A stretch of DNA of 64,000 bases, from NCBI GenBank assembly GCA_937139155.1, contig CAKZPI010000024.1, positions 17,245-81,244 of the forward strand, in the 5' to 3' direction. Numbering within the stretch: the first letter of the stretch is position 1; each line of letters opens with the position of its first letter. Of the stretch, positions 1-8,811 are shown one piece after another. A model generated the notes under the pieces. That model did no database searches. It saw only the letters and a program-made list of their open reading frames with translations, and was not told the origin of the DNA. A program made the translations under genes and the position numbers. The stretch is from an uncultured Flavobacteriales bacterium. Its GTDB lineage: Bacteria > Bacteroidota > Bacteroidia > Flavobacteriales > JBLHRE01.

Positions 1-185
1 ACTTTCATTTTACCGATAGCCCGGTGGTAAAACTGGAACTCGTATGCCAAAATGAAGAAATGGAAAAAGCAGTTCAGTTGATTATTGGCAAGGCCAAAAC
101 ACCAGAGCAGGGCGATGGGATTATCTATGTTTCTGAAATAGAGGATGCGTATCGGATAAAGACGGGTGAGTCGATCAGAAAATAG
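1..185 (+). CDS. P-II-like signalling protein, C-terminal part (5' end outside window)
   Basis: An open frame runs in from the window edge (codons starting at base 3) and stops at TAG 183-185. The visible 60 residues end with GDGIIYVSEIEDAYRIKTGE, which matches the C-terminal strand of P-II (GlnB/GlnK) family proteins, where a GxG...V..AxRIRTGE pattern closes the ferredoxin-like fold. Proteins of this family are small trimeric sensors. In Bacteroidota, P-II-like genes next to CzcA/CusA efflux genes are common, so a role with the metal transporters is likelier than classic nitrogen control; this is inference. The T-loop is not visible, so ligand and partner cannot be judged. Confidence 0.7.
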   Translation, partial: FHFTDSPVVKLELVCQNEEMEKAVQLIIGKAKTPEQGDGIIYVSEIEDAYRIKTGESIRK

Positions 186-313
186 CACTAAAGCGATATG
201 AAGTGGTTATTGCTACCGGTTGAAATGGAAACGGTAGGTGATAGTGGGATATGCCAGCAACAATGAATTGCACAGATACAGACTTTATTTGAAACCCATC
301 AAAAGCTATTAAA

Positions 314-670
314 ATGATACAGTTACTGGAAACAAAAAAGGAAAACTTGATTGCCGCTGAAATCAGTGGTAAGATCACCAAAAAAGACGTAGAAAAAATC
401 CATCCGCTGATTCATACCATCATCGATAAGGGCCATGAGGTAGATTTCTACTTTGAACTGGAAGACTTTCACGGCTACGAGCTGGAAGGTTTATGGGAAG
501 ACCTAAAGACAGATGCCGCACATTTATCAGATTATGGCAAAATGGCATTTGTAGGAGATAAAAAATGGCAGGAATGGGCGGCCAAAGCCACAGATTTGTT
601 TACGGGTTCAGAAGTCAAATATTTTGACCTTCAGGATAAGGAAGAGGCGAAGGAATGGATCGGTCAATAG
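314..670 (+). CDS. SpoIIAA-like (STAS-fold) protein
   Basis: 118 residues with no signal peptide or membrane segment. The alternation of short strands and helices (LIAAEISGKITKKDVEKIHPLI near the start, VDFYFELEDFHGYELEGLWEDL mid-protein, KMAFVGDKKWQEWAAKA, then EVKYFDLQDKEEAKEWI at the end) is that of the SpoIIAA-like family formerly called DUF3478. These cytoplasmic proteins resemble anti-anti-sigma factors, but most members have no known partner. The last 16 bases overlap the nhaA start, so the two are probably translationally coupled. Its place between P-II-like and antiporter genes suggests an accessory role in ion homeostasis, which is inference. Confidence 0.8.
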   Translation: MIQLLETKKENLIAAEISGKITKKDVEKIHPLIHTIIDKGHEVDFYFELEDFHGYELEGLWEDLKTDAAHLSDYGKMAFVGDKKWQEWAAKATDLFTGSEVKYFDLQDKEEAKEWIGQ

Positions 671-2031
671 AAAATAGCAACTCCGGATTAGCATATATCA
701 GAGAGACTGCCCGTAAGTTTCTGGACAGGGAGACCACCGGAGGATTGCTTCTGATTGGCGCAACTATTATTGCCCTGGTGCTGGGCAATTCCCCTTGGGC
801 AGATGCTTACCACCACTATCTGAAAGACGAATTTCTCTTTGAATTATCCGAACATTTTTCTTTTGGTCTGACCATCGAAGAATGGATCAATGACGGGCTG
901 ATGGCCATATTCTTTCTGGTGGCCGGCATGGAACTGAAGCGGGAAATAATGGTGGGCGAATTGTCGTCATTCAAAAAAGCTTCTATGCCGCTCATGGGAG
1001 CAATCGGAGGAATGGTTTTACCCGCACTGATTTTCGCAAGTTTTAACTACGGTACCGAAAATATCAAGGGCTGGGGAATCCCTATGGCTACCGATATAGC
1101 CTATTCTTTGGGCATCATTGGCCTGTTGGGTAAACGGGTACCTGCTCAGCTTAAAATCTTTTTGGTGGCGCTGGCCATAGCGGATGATTTGGGGGCAATA
1201 CTCGTTATTGCACTCTTTTACAGCAATGAGCTTAGTGGGCTGTACTTAAGCGCTGGTGGAGGCGTATTCATCCTATTGCTACTGTTAAACCGTTTTGGGG
1301 TAAAAAACCTCTTCTGGTACAGTGTGGGAGGAGTCGCTTTATGGTATTGCTTCCTGAATTCAGGCATTCACCCGACCATAGCAGGGGTGCTTTTCGCTGT
1401 AAACATACCTGTAAAACCCAAATTGGACAGTAAGGTTTTAAAGGAGCGTACCGTTCATAATATCCAAGCATTAGAAGAAACAGATATTGAAAACCTTGAC
1501 CCCATGCAGGATAAGCGCCAAGGACAGATACTGAAAACTATTAAAAAAGACACGGAAAACGCCAGGCCACCATTGCTCAGGTTAGAAAACAGTTTAATTG
1601 ATTTTAATGCCTTTTTCATTATCCCGGTTTTTGCCATTGCCAATGCAGGTGTAAAACTGGATGTCGGGTTTATGGAAGTGGTTTCGGGCTCTCTTGGGCT
1701 TGGTATTTTATTAGGGCTTGCCGTGGGTAAAGTTGCCGGTATTGGATTGTTCGCATTTATCGGTCAGAAATTAGGTATTGCAGAACTGCATCCTTCATTG
1801 AAATGGCGGCATATTATTGGTATGGGCATGATAGCCGGTATAGGGTTCACCATGTCACTGTTTATTACCAACCTGGCATTTGACAATCCTGAGATTATCA
1901 AGGTATCCAAAATCAGTATTTTAATGGCTTCTCTAATTGCTGCTATAGGTGGTGTCATTACTTTGGTGATCGGCACGAAGCAGAATAACTATAAGGAGAC
2001 TGAAAGTTATAATCATTCTGAAAATGAATAA
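655..2031 (+). CDS. nhaA: Na+/H+ antiporter NhaA
   Basis: 458 residues with about twelve hydrophobic segments. It exchanges cytoplasmic Na+ (or Li+) for external H+ at the inner membrane. The family signature ALAIADDLGAI includes the two adjacent aspartates (D177 and D178) equivalent to the ion-binding pair D163/D164 of the E. coli protein. FFLVAGMELKRE and IGFTMSLFI are further NhaA blocks. It is longer than the E. coli protein (388 aa) because of a charged cytoplasmic insert at roughly residues 255-310. The ATG at 655 lies inside the upstream gene. Its presence in a metal-resistance cluster suggests it supports proton-coupled efflux; that link is inferred. Confidence 0.95.
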   Translation: MDRSIENSNSGLAYIRETARKFLDRETTGGLLLIGATIIALVLGNSPWADAYHHYLKDEFLFELSEHFSFGLTIEEWINDGLMAIFFLVAGMELKREIMVGELSSFKKASMPLMGAIGGMVLPALIFASFNYGTENIKGWGIPMATDIAYSLGIIGLLGKRVPAQLKIFLVALAIADDLGAILVIALFYSNELSGLYLSAGGGVFILLLLLNRFGVKNLFWYSVGGVALWYCFLNSGIHPTIAGVLFAVNIPVKPKLDSKVLKERTVHNIQALEETDIENLDPMQDKRQGQILKTIKKDTENARPPLLRLENSLIDFNAFFIIPVFAIANAGVKLDVGFMEVVSGSLGLGILLGLAVGKVAGIGLFAFIGQKLGIAELHPSLKWRHIIGMGMIAGIGFTMSLFITNLAFDNPEIIKVSKISILMASLIAAIGGVITLVIGTKQNNYKETESYNHSENE

Positions 2032-2152
2032 TCCTGATGTTTTCAATGTGCCACTTCGCAAACCCATATAAATATCCCGGTATATTCAACCACTAATTGT
2101 ATTATAGATATCAAAATGCAAGAATGTTTAAACAGACTATACAAATTCAATT

Positions 2153-4639
2153 ATGAAAAAACTACAAATAAAAATACCCCTTATCCTACCGGAAGTACCG
2201 GATGAGAAGGATCAATGTGTGCAAAAACTTATTCAACAGCTTCAGGGTAAAGAAGGCCTTGAAAAAGTGCATGTAGCAGACGAGACAGACAATGGCGTAC
2301 CGCAGCTTTGCTTTCATTACGATCCGGAGTTGATCTCCATCGATCGTATCCAGTCGTTAGCGGAGCAAACCGGGGCGGAAATCACTCAGAAATTTGGACA
2401 TAAACTCTTAGAAGTAGAAGGCATTCGCCATATCCGCCACGCCCGTCATATTGAGCGCGACCTTCGGGATATATCCGGTATTTTGGAGGCCTCTGTATCG
2501 GCATCCGGCATGGTGCGGATAGAGTATGATACGGCCCAGGTCGATGAGGCGGAAATAATGAAAGCGTTGAGAAAAGAGGGACTTGATATACCAGACACTC
2601 AGGTAAGTGCCGAACGATTTCTTGAGAAGGTAGAAGAAACTGATAAAGAAAGTAAAAAAGGACATGACCATGAGGAAGGTGACGATCATGAACATTCGCA
2701 TGGCGGCATTTTCGGTAAAAATACGGAGTTGATCTTTTCTATCATTTGTGGTGCATTGCTCGGAATTGGCTTTGGATTATCTTATGTAGAGGCTGTGCCT
2801 TCTTGGGTGAGCTTGGCATTGTATATAGGAGCCTATTTCTTTGGCGGATATTTTACTGCCAAAGAAGCAGTTCAAACAGTAGCGAAAGGTGGGTTTGAGA
2901 TTGACTTTCTGATGCTAGTAGCAGCAATCGGTGCAGCTATTCTTGGGGAATGGGCGGAAGGTGCTTTATTATTATTCCTATTCAGCATGGGGCATGCGCT
3001 GGAACACTACGCCATGAACAAAGCCCGTAAATCCATTGCTGCTTTGGCAGAACTCGCTCCTAAAACAGCATTGCTTAAGAGAAATGGTAAGACCGAAGAA
3101 GTCGGTATTGAGGAACTAAGCGTAGGTGACATCATCGTGGTGAAGCCCAATAGTAAAATCTCTGCTGATGGGGTGGTTGTCAGCGGTACGAGCAGCGTTA
3201 ACCAAGCTCCCATCACCGGGGAAAGTGTGCCGGTAGATAAAGAACCAGTAGATAATCCCGATAAAGACTGGTCGGAAGAAAAAGACATCAAAGACGAGAA
3301 CCGGGCTTTTTCGGGTACCATCAACGGCAACAATACGCTGGAAATCAAAGTGATCAAAGTAGCGAAGGACTCTACACTCTCCCGCCTGGTGAAACTGGTG
3401 AATGAAGCCCAGACTCAGAAATCACCTACGCAGCGCCTCACCGACAAATTTGAGAAGTATTTTGTGCCTTCGGTATTAGTACTGGTCGTGCTGCTCAATT
3501 TTGCTTTTCTGGTAATTGATGAAACGTTTAGCGAAAGTTTCTACCGTGCAATGGCCGTATTGGTGGCCGCCAGCCCTTGCGCTTTGGCCATAGCCACCCC
3601 AAGTGCAGTGCTAAGCGGAGTTGCAAGGGCAGCCAAAAGTGGAGTACTTATTAAAGGTGGTCGTCCGTTAGAAGATTTAGGAGTACTAACAGCCCTGGCT
3701 TTTGACAAAACAGGAACACTAACGGAAGGCAAGCCCAAGCTCACCGAAGTAATTGCTTTGGATGATGTAAACGAGGAAGAACTGTTGAAAATAGCAGTAG
3801 CTGTAGAAGCCTTAAGCGACCATCCACTGGCAAAAGCCGTGGTTCGGGATGGAAAAGAGCGATTGGATGGTGTTGACATACCCGAGGCGAAAGATCTGGA
3901 AGCTGTGCTTGGGAAAGGGATCAAAGCCACCTTGGGTGATGACAAAGTATACATTGGCAATCTGGACCTGTTTGAATCCCTGGATGATAATACGCCAGAG
4001 AAGGAAACAGAAGAAAAAGTAAAGTCCCTGGAATCAGATGGCAATACTACCATGCTGATCCGTCAAAATGACAAATACATCGGCATCATTGCCTTGATGG
4101 ATACGCCCAGAAAGGAAGCAAAAAACACGCTAGAACAATTAAAAAAACTGGGTATCAAGCGAATGATTATGCTTACGGGTGATAATCAACAAGTAGCCGA
4201 TGCAGTGGCCAAAGAGATTGGGCTGTCAGAAGCATGGGGCAGTCTATTACCAGAAGAAAAAGTGGATGCCATAAAAAAATTGAAAGAACAAGAATCCAAA
4301 GTAGCCATGGTAGGTGATGGCGTGAATGATGCCCCGGCCATGGCGAACAGCACGGTAGGCATTGCCATGGGTGCTGCCGGAAGCGATGTAGCCTTGGAAA
4401 CGGCCGACATTGCCCTGATGGCCGATAAGCTGGAAACTTTGCCTTTTGCTATCGGTTTAAGTAGAAAGGCCAAAGGCATTATCAAGCAAAACCTCTGGAT
4501 AAGTTTGGGGATAGTAGCTATTTTAATTCCACTTACGATCTCTGGCATTGCGACCATCGGGCCTGCCGTTCTAATCCATGAAGGTTCCACCTTGGTGGTG
4601 GTGTTTAATGCGCTGAGATTATTGGGTTATAAGAAGTAA
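2153..4639 (+). CDS. heavy-metal translocating P-type ATPase (P1B, SPC/HEGST type)
   Basis: 828 residues. Visible ATPase motifs: TGESVPVDKEP (actuator), SPCALAIATPS in the ion-binding membrane helix (about residue 474), DKTGTLTEGKP with the phosphorylated Asp518, a His-Pro loop (SDHPLAKAV), MLTGDNQ and GDGVNDAPAMA. The membrane motif is SPC rather than CPC, and a late helix holds HEGST near residue 809; both are signatures of the P1B-4 group (Co, Fe, Zn export). Unlike most P1B-4 pumps it has a long N-terminus: two HMA-like folds lacking CxxC (the second has HIRHARHIE where the cysteines should be) and a His-rich stretch at about 170-185. Metal specificity is inferred, not shown. Confidence 0.93.
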   Translation: MKKLQIKIPLILPEVPDEKDQCVQKLIQQLQGKEGLEKVHVADETDNGVPQLCFHYDPELISIDRIQSLAEQTGAEITQKFGHKLLEVEGIRHIRHARHIERDLRDISGILEASVSASGMVRIEYDTAQVDEAEIMKALRKEGLDIPDTQVSAERFLEKVEETDKESKKGHDHEEGDDHEHSHGGIFGKNTELIFSIICGALLGIGFGLSYVEAVPSWVSLALYIGAYFFGGYFTAKEAVQTVAKGGFEIDFLMLVAAIGAAILGEWAEGALLLFLFSMGHALEHYAMNKARKSIAALAELAPKTALLKRNGKTEEVGIEELSVGDIIVVKPNSKISADGVVVSGTSSVNQAPITGESVPVDKEPVDNPDKDWSEEKDIKDENRAFSGTINGNNTLEIKVIKVAKDSTLSRLVKLVNEAQTQKSPTQRLTDKFEKYFVPSVLVLVVLLNFAFLVIDETFSESFYRAMAVLVAASPCALAIATPSAVLSGVARAAKSGVLIKGGRPLEDLGVLTALAFDKTGTLTEGKPKLTEVIALDDVNEEELLKIAVAVEALSDHPLAKAVVRDGKERLDGVDIPEAKDLEAVLGKGIKATLGDDKVYIGNLDLFESLDDNTPEKETEEKVKSLESDGNTTMLIRQNDKYIGIIALMDTPRKEAKNTLEQLKKLGIKRMIMLTGDNQQVADAVAKEIGLSEAWGSLLPEEKVDAIKKLKEQESKVAMVGDGVNDAPAMANSTVGIAMGAAGSDVALETADIALMADKLETLPFAIGLSRKAKGIIKQNLWISLGIVAILIPLTISGIATIGPAVLIHEGSTLVVVFNALRLLGYKK

Positions 4640-4644
4640 GAAGA

Positions 4645-5439
4645 TTGAAGAAAAGCACATTCCATATCAGCAAAATGGACTGTCCCTCAGAGGAGCAGAT
4701 GATCCGTATGAAATTGGAGCCTTATAAAGAAGTAAAGCAGCTTTCTTTTGATATCCCTACTCGTAAACTGGAGGTATATCACACCGAAGAAGTTGAAAAA
4801 ATCCATCAAGCCCTCAGTGAACTCAAACTCAATGACCGGCTGGAAAGAACGGTAAATGAAGCTGAGTTGCCATTGGCTGCTGATGAGTCAATACAGCGAA
4901 AAATACTTTGGTGGGTGCTGGGCATCAATTTCGGGTTCTTTGTAGTAGAGATGACCACCGGGTGGATATCCCGCTCTATGGGCCTGATAGCCGATTCACT
5001 GGATATGCTGGCAGATTCCATCGTCTACGGTCTGAGCTTATTTGCTGTAGGTGCAGCCATGACTCGTAAGAAAAAAGTAGCCAAAATCAGCGGGTATTTT
5101 CAAATGGGACTGGCACTTTTAGGCTTTTCAGAAGTATTGCGGAGGTTTTTCAGCGAAAGCGGAACACCTTTGTTCCAATGGATGATCATTGTTTCCCTGC
5201 TCGCTTTAGTGGGCAACTTAGTTTCGCTCTGGCTAATCAACAAGGCTAAAAGTGAAGAAGCTCATATGCAAGCCAGTGCAATATTCACCTCTAACGATAT
5301 TATCGTAAATGGTGGGGTCATCCTGGCCGGTGTGCTGGTTTATCTTCTGGAAAGCAAATGGCCCGATCTGGCGATTGGAGGGATAGTTTTTGCCTTCGTG
5401 ATGCGCGGGGCTGTAAGGATTTTGAAATTAGCTAAATAG
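4645..5439 (+). CDS. CDF-like cation transporter with N-terminal HMA domain
   Basis: 264 residues, most likely from TTG 4645, which keeps the first strand of a metal-binding-like domain (HISKMDCPSEEQMIRM, one Cys only); the first ATG is at 4675. After residue ~85 come about six membrane helices. The block GLIADSLDMLADSIVYGLSL is the second-helix metal site of cation diffusion facilitators, and SAIFTSNDIIVN is the fifth-helix counterpart. The usual cytoplasmic C-terminal CDF domain is missing, as in short 'cation transporter' members. It starts five bases after the P-type ATPase stop, so both are one transcript and probably export the same divalent metal from the cytoplasm. Confidence 0.85.
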   Translation: MKKSTFHISKMDCPSEEQMIRMKLEPYKEVKQLSFDIPTRKLEVYHTEEVEKIHQALSELKLNDRLERTVNEAELPLAADESIQRKILWWVLGINFGFFVVEMTTGWISRSMGLIADSLDMLADSIVYGLSLFAVGAAMTRKKKVAKISGYFQMGLALLGFSEVLRRFFSESGTPLFQWMIIVSLLALVGNLVSLWLINKAKSEEAHMQASAIFTSNDIIVNGGVILAGVLVYLLESKWPDLAIGGIVFAFVMRGAVRILKLAK

Positions 5440-5464
5440 ATTGTTAACCGATAGAAATTGAAGA

Positions 5465-5710
5465 ATGAGTGCATGGTTATGGGTAGGAGTTTTAGTAGCA
5501 GCCGCCTGGGCTGCACATTGGGGAGCTGACCAATTGCTTACACCGCTCAAAATGTTACGTAAACAATGGGGACTTACCGCTTCGGCAGGAGCTGCTTTCC
5601 TGGCGATTGTAACAGCAAGTCCCGAAGTAGCTATCAACATCACCAGGCCAAAGCAATCCTTCGGCCTGACTTATTTCATATTTTATTTATTAGGACTTGT
5701 AACCAACTGA
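5465..5710 (+). pseudogene. truncated Na+/Ca2+ exchanger (CaCA) family gene, N-terminal remnant
   Basis: An 81-codon frame whose first ~60 residues look like the first alpha-repeat region of bacterial sodium/calcium exchangers: ADQLLTPLKMLRKQWGLT followed by AFLAIVTASPEVAINI, where the TASPE block is the ion-binding motif. Family members have roughly 300-400 residues, so most of the gene is gone. The last ~12 codons are simply the antisense of the czcA 3' end, and the stop lies inside czcA. The break therefore falls near 5645-5690, a recombination or deletion junction joining the plus-strand transporters to the minus-strand czc operon. A functional product is unlikely. Confidence 0.7.
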
Positions 5711-8700
5711 TAAACACAGGGTATCACCAACAAATTCAGCACAGTTGCAGTAAGTAAACCACCCAAAATCACCACCGCCATCGGGCTTTGAATCTCATTG
5801 CCCGGTTCGTCTCCTTTCAGCGCCAGTGGGATGAGTGCCAATGCGGTGGTCAGAGCCGTCATGATGATGGGGTTTAATCGATCAAGTGATCCCTTAAGGA
5901 TTAAGTTTTCACCATGCTCACCGGCTTTTTCCAAAACCTGATAACGAGAAACCAGTAGAATACCATTTCGGGTAGCAATTCCAAATAAGCTGATAAAACC
6001 AATAGTAGCGGCAATGCTGATGATTCCCGAAGTGAAATACACAATCAGGACTCCCCCGATCAAAGCCAGAGGTAAGTTCAGTAGAACGATACCAGCCAGT
6101 TTTAGGTCACGGAACTCGAAATAGAGTAGCAGGTAAATTAGCAGAATCGCCAGCACAGCTGTTATCAACAACATCTGCGAAGCTTTGGCCTCACTTTCAA
6201 ACTGCCCGCCATATTGAATGCGGTAGCCCTGTGGAAGATTAATACCGGCCTTAACACTTTCTTGTAGTTCGGTAACAGCTCCTCTGAGGTCTCTCCCCTG
6301 CACATTAGCAGAAACCACTACTTTCCGTTGTACATCTTCGCGGCTGATGCGGTTGGGGCTACTCACCGAATTGATCTCAGCCACTTCCGTAATCGGTACG
6401 CGGCCACCATTCGGTACATTCACCAGGGCATTTTTAATTTCATCCATGCTTCCGCGGAAACCTTCTTGGTAGCGTACCACCAGGTCGAAGTGCTTTTGGC
6501 CTTCGTAGATTTGTCCGACTTCTTCACCTCCAAAAGCCACTTCCACAAAGTGCATCAAATCAGCAGCGGTCATGCCATAGGCCGCCAGAATAGTTCTATT
6601 GGGAGTGATCCGGATTTGCGGCACTTCTACCTGTTGCTCAACTGACACATCCGCCAGTCCATCAATATTCTCCGCAATGCTTTTAATTTCTTTACCGAGG
6701 CCGTAAAGACGCGTCAAATCCTCCCCAAATAGTTTCACCGCGATATTGGCCCGCGTTCCCGAAAGCATGTGATCAATACGGTGGGCAATGGGCTGACCGA
6801 TGGTAATATTCACACCCGGTACAACACTCAGTTTTTCCCGCACTTTGGCAAAAAACTCTTCTTTCCTCTGATCCTCCTGCAGTGTAAACGGAGCATCTAT
6901 TTCTGCTGCATTCACTCCTTGAGCGTGTTCGTCCAATTCAGCCCTGCCTGTTCTGCGGGTGACTACATCAACCTCGGGCATTTCCAACAGTAATTCTTCT
7001 ACTTGTTTTCCGGTTTTATTGCTTTCTTCCAAAGACATACCTGGAGTACCCACCACACTGATCACCAATGAACCTTCATTGAACTCCGGCAGAAAGCTTC
7101 TTCCTAATTGGAAGAATAGCACAAGGCTCACGAAAAAAACAGCTACCGTTCCGCCAATTACCCATTTCGAATACTTCAGAGACTTGTTGAGAATGCGCGA
7201 ATAGCCCTTTCTCAGCCATCGTTCAACCCGGGTCCCCTCAGATTGCTTTTGTAGCAACTTCTCTTTTTTGAGGAGGTAAGAACACAATACCGGTGTAACC
7301 GTAACCGCCACCACCAAAGAAGTAAGTACAGAAGTGATAAAGGCAATACCCAAGGGGGTTAGCAACCGACCTTCCATGCCGCTGAGGAAAAAGAGCGGAA
7401 TAAATGAAACGATGATAATTAAAGTGGCAATAATGATGGAACTCCTGATCTCTACCGAAGCATCCCTTACCACTTTTAATATCGGCTCCCGTTGATCTTT
7501 GGGTAGCGAAACATTTTGCCTGAGCCTTTTAAATACATTTTCCACATCGATAATGGCATCATCCACCAGGGCCCCAATTGCAATGGCCATACCGCCCAGG
7601 CTCATGGTGTTGATGGTATAACCCAACATTTTTAAAACGATAACAGAAACTAAAAGTGAAAGCGGAATAGCCAGCAGTGAAATGACAGTGGTCCGCCAGT
7701 TCATCAGGAATATAAAGAGGACGAGTGCCACGAAAAATGCCCCTTCCAGCAAAGTCTGCTGAAGGTTATTGACAGAGGCATTTATAAAGTCTGCCTGACG
7801 AAAAATGTGGCTTTTAATTTCCACGCTTTCAGGCAGGGTTTCATTCATTTTCGCCAACGCTTCATCCATGCGTTCGGTAAGCTCCAGGGTGTTTACATCA
7901 GGCTGTTTGGTAATAGTCATGATCACCGCAGGAGATGCATTCAACGAACCATCACCGATTTTATCGGCAGCACCTACTTTAACTTCAGCCACATCTTTTA
8001 TCCTAATCGCCTGACCATTCACTTCTTTAATCAACCCCTCTTGTAGATCGTCTACATCGTAAGCCCGGCCTTCGCCTTTAATGTTGTACTGGTTGCCAAA
8101 CTCATTGTAAAAACCACCCGTGGTATTTACGTTGGCTGCTTCTACAGACGTTTGCAATTCCTGAAGACTTATCCCGTAGTGCTTCATTTTATTGGGATTG
8201 GCCAACACCTGGTATTGCTTGTATTCCCCTCCGATCACGATAACGTTGGCAATGCCTCCCAGTGCTTTCAGTTGTGGTCTTATTGTCCAGTCTGCCAGCG
8301 TCCGCAACTTCATTGGCGAAAGGCTATCTGACCGCACTCCCAGCAACATCACTTCGCCCATAATGGATGAAATTGGTGCCATAGTAGGTTCTCCAATGCC
8401 CTGGGGCAATTTCTCCCTTACAGCAGGGATACGTTCGCTTACAATTTGCCGGGCACGATAAATATCCGTGTTCCAATCAAACTCCACCCATACAATAGAA
8501 ATACCCGCTGCCGAGGACGACCTGATCCTGCGCACATTGGGTGCACCATTCATGGCGGTTTCAAGTTGGAAGGTCACCAACTTCTCCACTTCTTCCGACT
8601 CCATTCCGTGTGCCTCAGTTAAGATGGTTACCGTAGGGGCGGTGAGGTCAGGGAATACATCCACGTTCATTTCCCTGGCAATGTAGATTCCCGAAACCGA

Positions 8701-8769
8701 TAGCACCAAAGCTATAAGCAGCACCAACAACCGGTTGTGAAGAGATATTTCAAGAATTTTATTCAGCAT
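5683..8769 (-). CDS. czcA: CzcA/CusA-family heavy-metal efflux RND transporter
   Basis: 1028 residues, the normal length for the family. It is the inner-membrane proton-driven pump of a tripartite metal exporter. The N-terminal helix (LLVLLIALVLSVSGIYIA) is followed by the periplasmic porter domain (VFPDLTAPTVTILTE), the central helix cluster with DDAIIDVENVFKRL (charged residues of the proton relay), a second porter domain, and a final helix cluster (IGFISLFGIATRNGILLVSRY). The charge pattern does not let me assign Zn/Co/Cd versus Cu/Ag. It is the last gene of the operon, 42 bp after the adaptor gene. Its 3' end overlaps a truncated exchanger on the other strand. Confidence 0.95.
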   Translation of the reverse strand: MLNKILEISLHNRLLVLLIALVLSVSGIYIAREMNVDVFPDLTAPTVTILTEAHGMESEEVEKLVTFQLETAMNGAPNVRRIRSSSAAGISIVWVEFDWNTDIYRARQIVSERIPAVREKLPQGIGEPTMAPISSIMGEVMLLGVRSDSLSPMKLRTLADWTIRPQLKALGGIANVIVIGGEYKQYQVLANPNKMKHYGISLQELQTSVEAANVNTTGGFYNEFGNQYNIKGEGRAYDVDDLQEGLIKEVNGQAIRIKDVAEVKVGAADKIGDGSLNASPAVIMTITKQPDVNTLELTERMDEALAKMNETLPESVEIKSHIFRQADFINASVNNLQQTLLEGAFFVALVLFIFLMNWRTTVISLLAIPLSLLVSVIVLKMLGYTINTMSLGGMAIAIGALVDDAIIDVENVFKRLRQNVSLPKDQREPILKVVRDASVEIRSSIIIATLIIIVSFIPLFFLSGMEGRLLTPLGIAFITSVLTSLVVAVTVTPVLCSYLLKKEKLLQKQSEGTRVERWLRKGYSRILNKSLKYSKWVIGGTVAVFFVSLVLFFQLGRSFLPEFNEGSLVISVVGTPGMSLEESNKTGKQVEELLLEMPEVDVVTRRTGRAELDEHAQGVNAAEIDAPFTLQEDQRKEEFFAKVREKLSVVPGVNITIGQPIAHRIDHMLSGTRANIAVKLFGEDLTRLYGLGKEIKSIAENIDGLADVSVEQQVEVPQIRITPNRTILAAYGMTAADLMHFVEVAFGGEEVGQIYEGQKHFDLVVRYQEGFRGSMDEIKNALVNVPNGGRVPITEVAEINSVSSPNRISREDVQRKVVVSANVQGRDLRGAVTELQESVKAGINLPQGYRIQYGGQFESEAKASQMLLITAVLAILLIYLLLYFEFRDLKLAGIVLLNLPLALIGGVLIVYFTSGIISIAATIGFISLFGIATRNGILLVSRYQVLEKAGEHGENLILKGSLDRLNPIIMTALTTALALIPLALKGDEPGNEIQSPMAVVILGGLLTATVLNLLVIPCVYQLVTSPNK

Positions 8770-8811
8770 AACTTATTTCATTTTGAGACTTGTGAAGTGA
8801 AGTTTTATTTA

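Noticed and set aside
190..255. Inverted repeat CTACCG...CGGTAG after the P-II-like gene as a terminator
   Set aside because: Stem of only six pairs with mismatches next to it and no T run.
3541..4053. 170-codon minus frame inside the P-type ATPase
   Set aside because: Antisense shadow of a gene with clear catalytic motifs on the plus strand; product is Ser-rich without domains.
5566..5757. 63-codon plus frame within the truncated exchanger
   Set aside because: Overlaps the frame that shows real exchanger similarity and itself resembles nothing.
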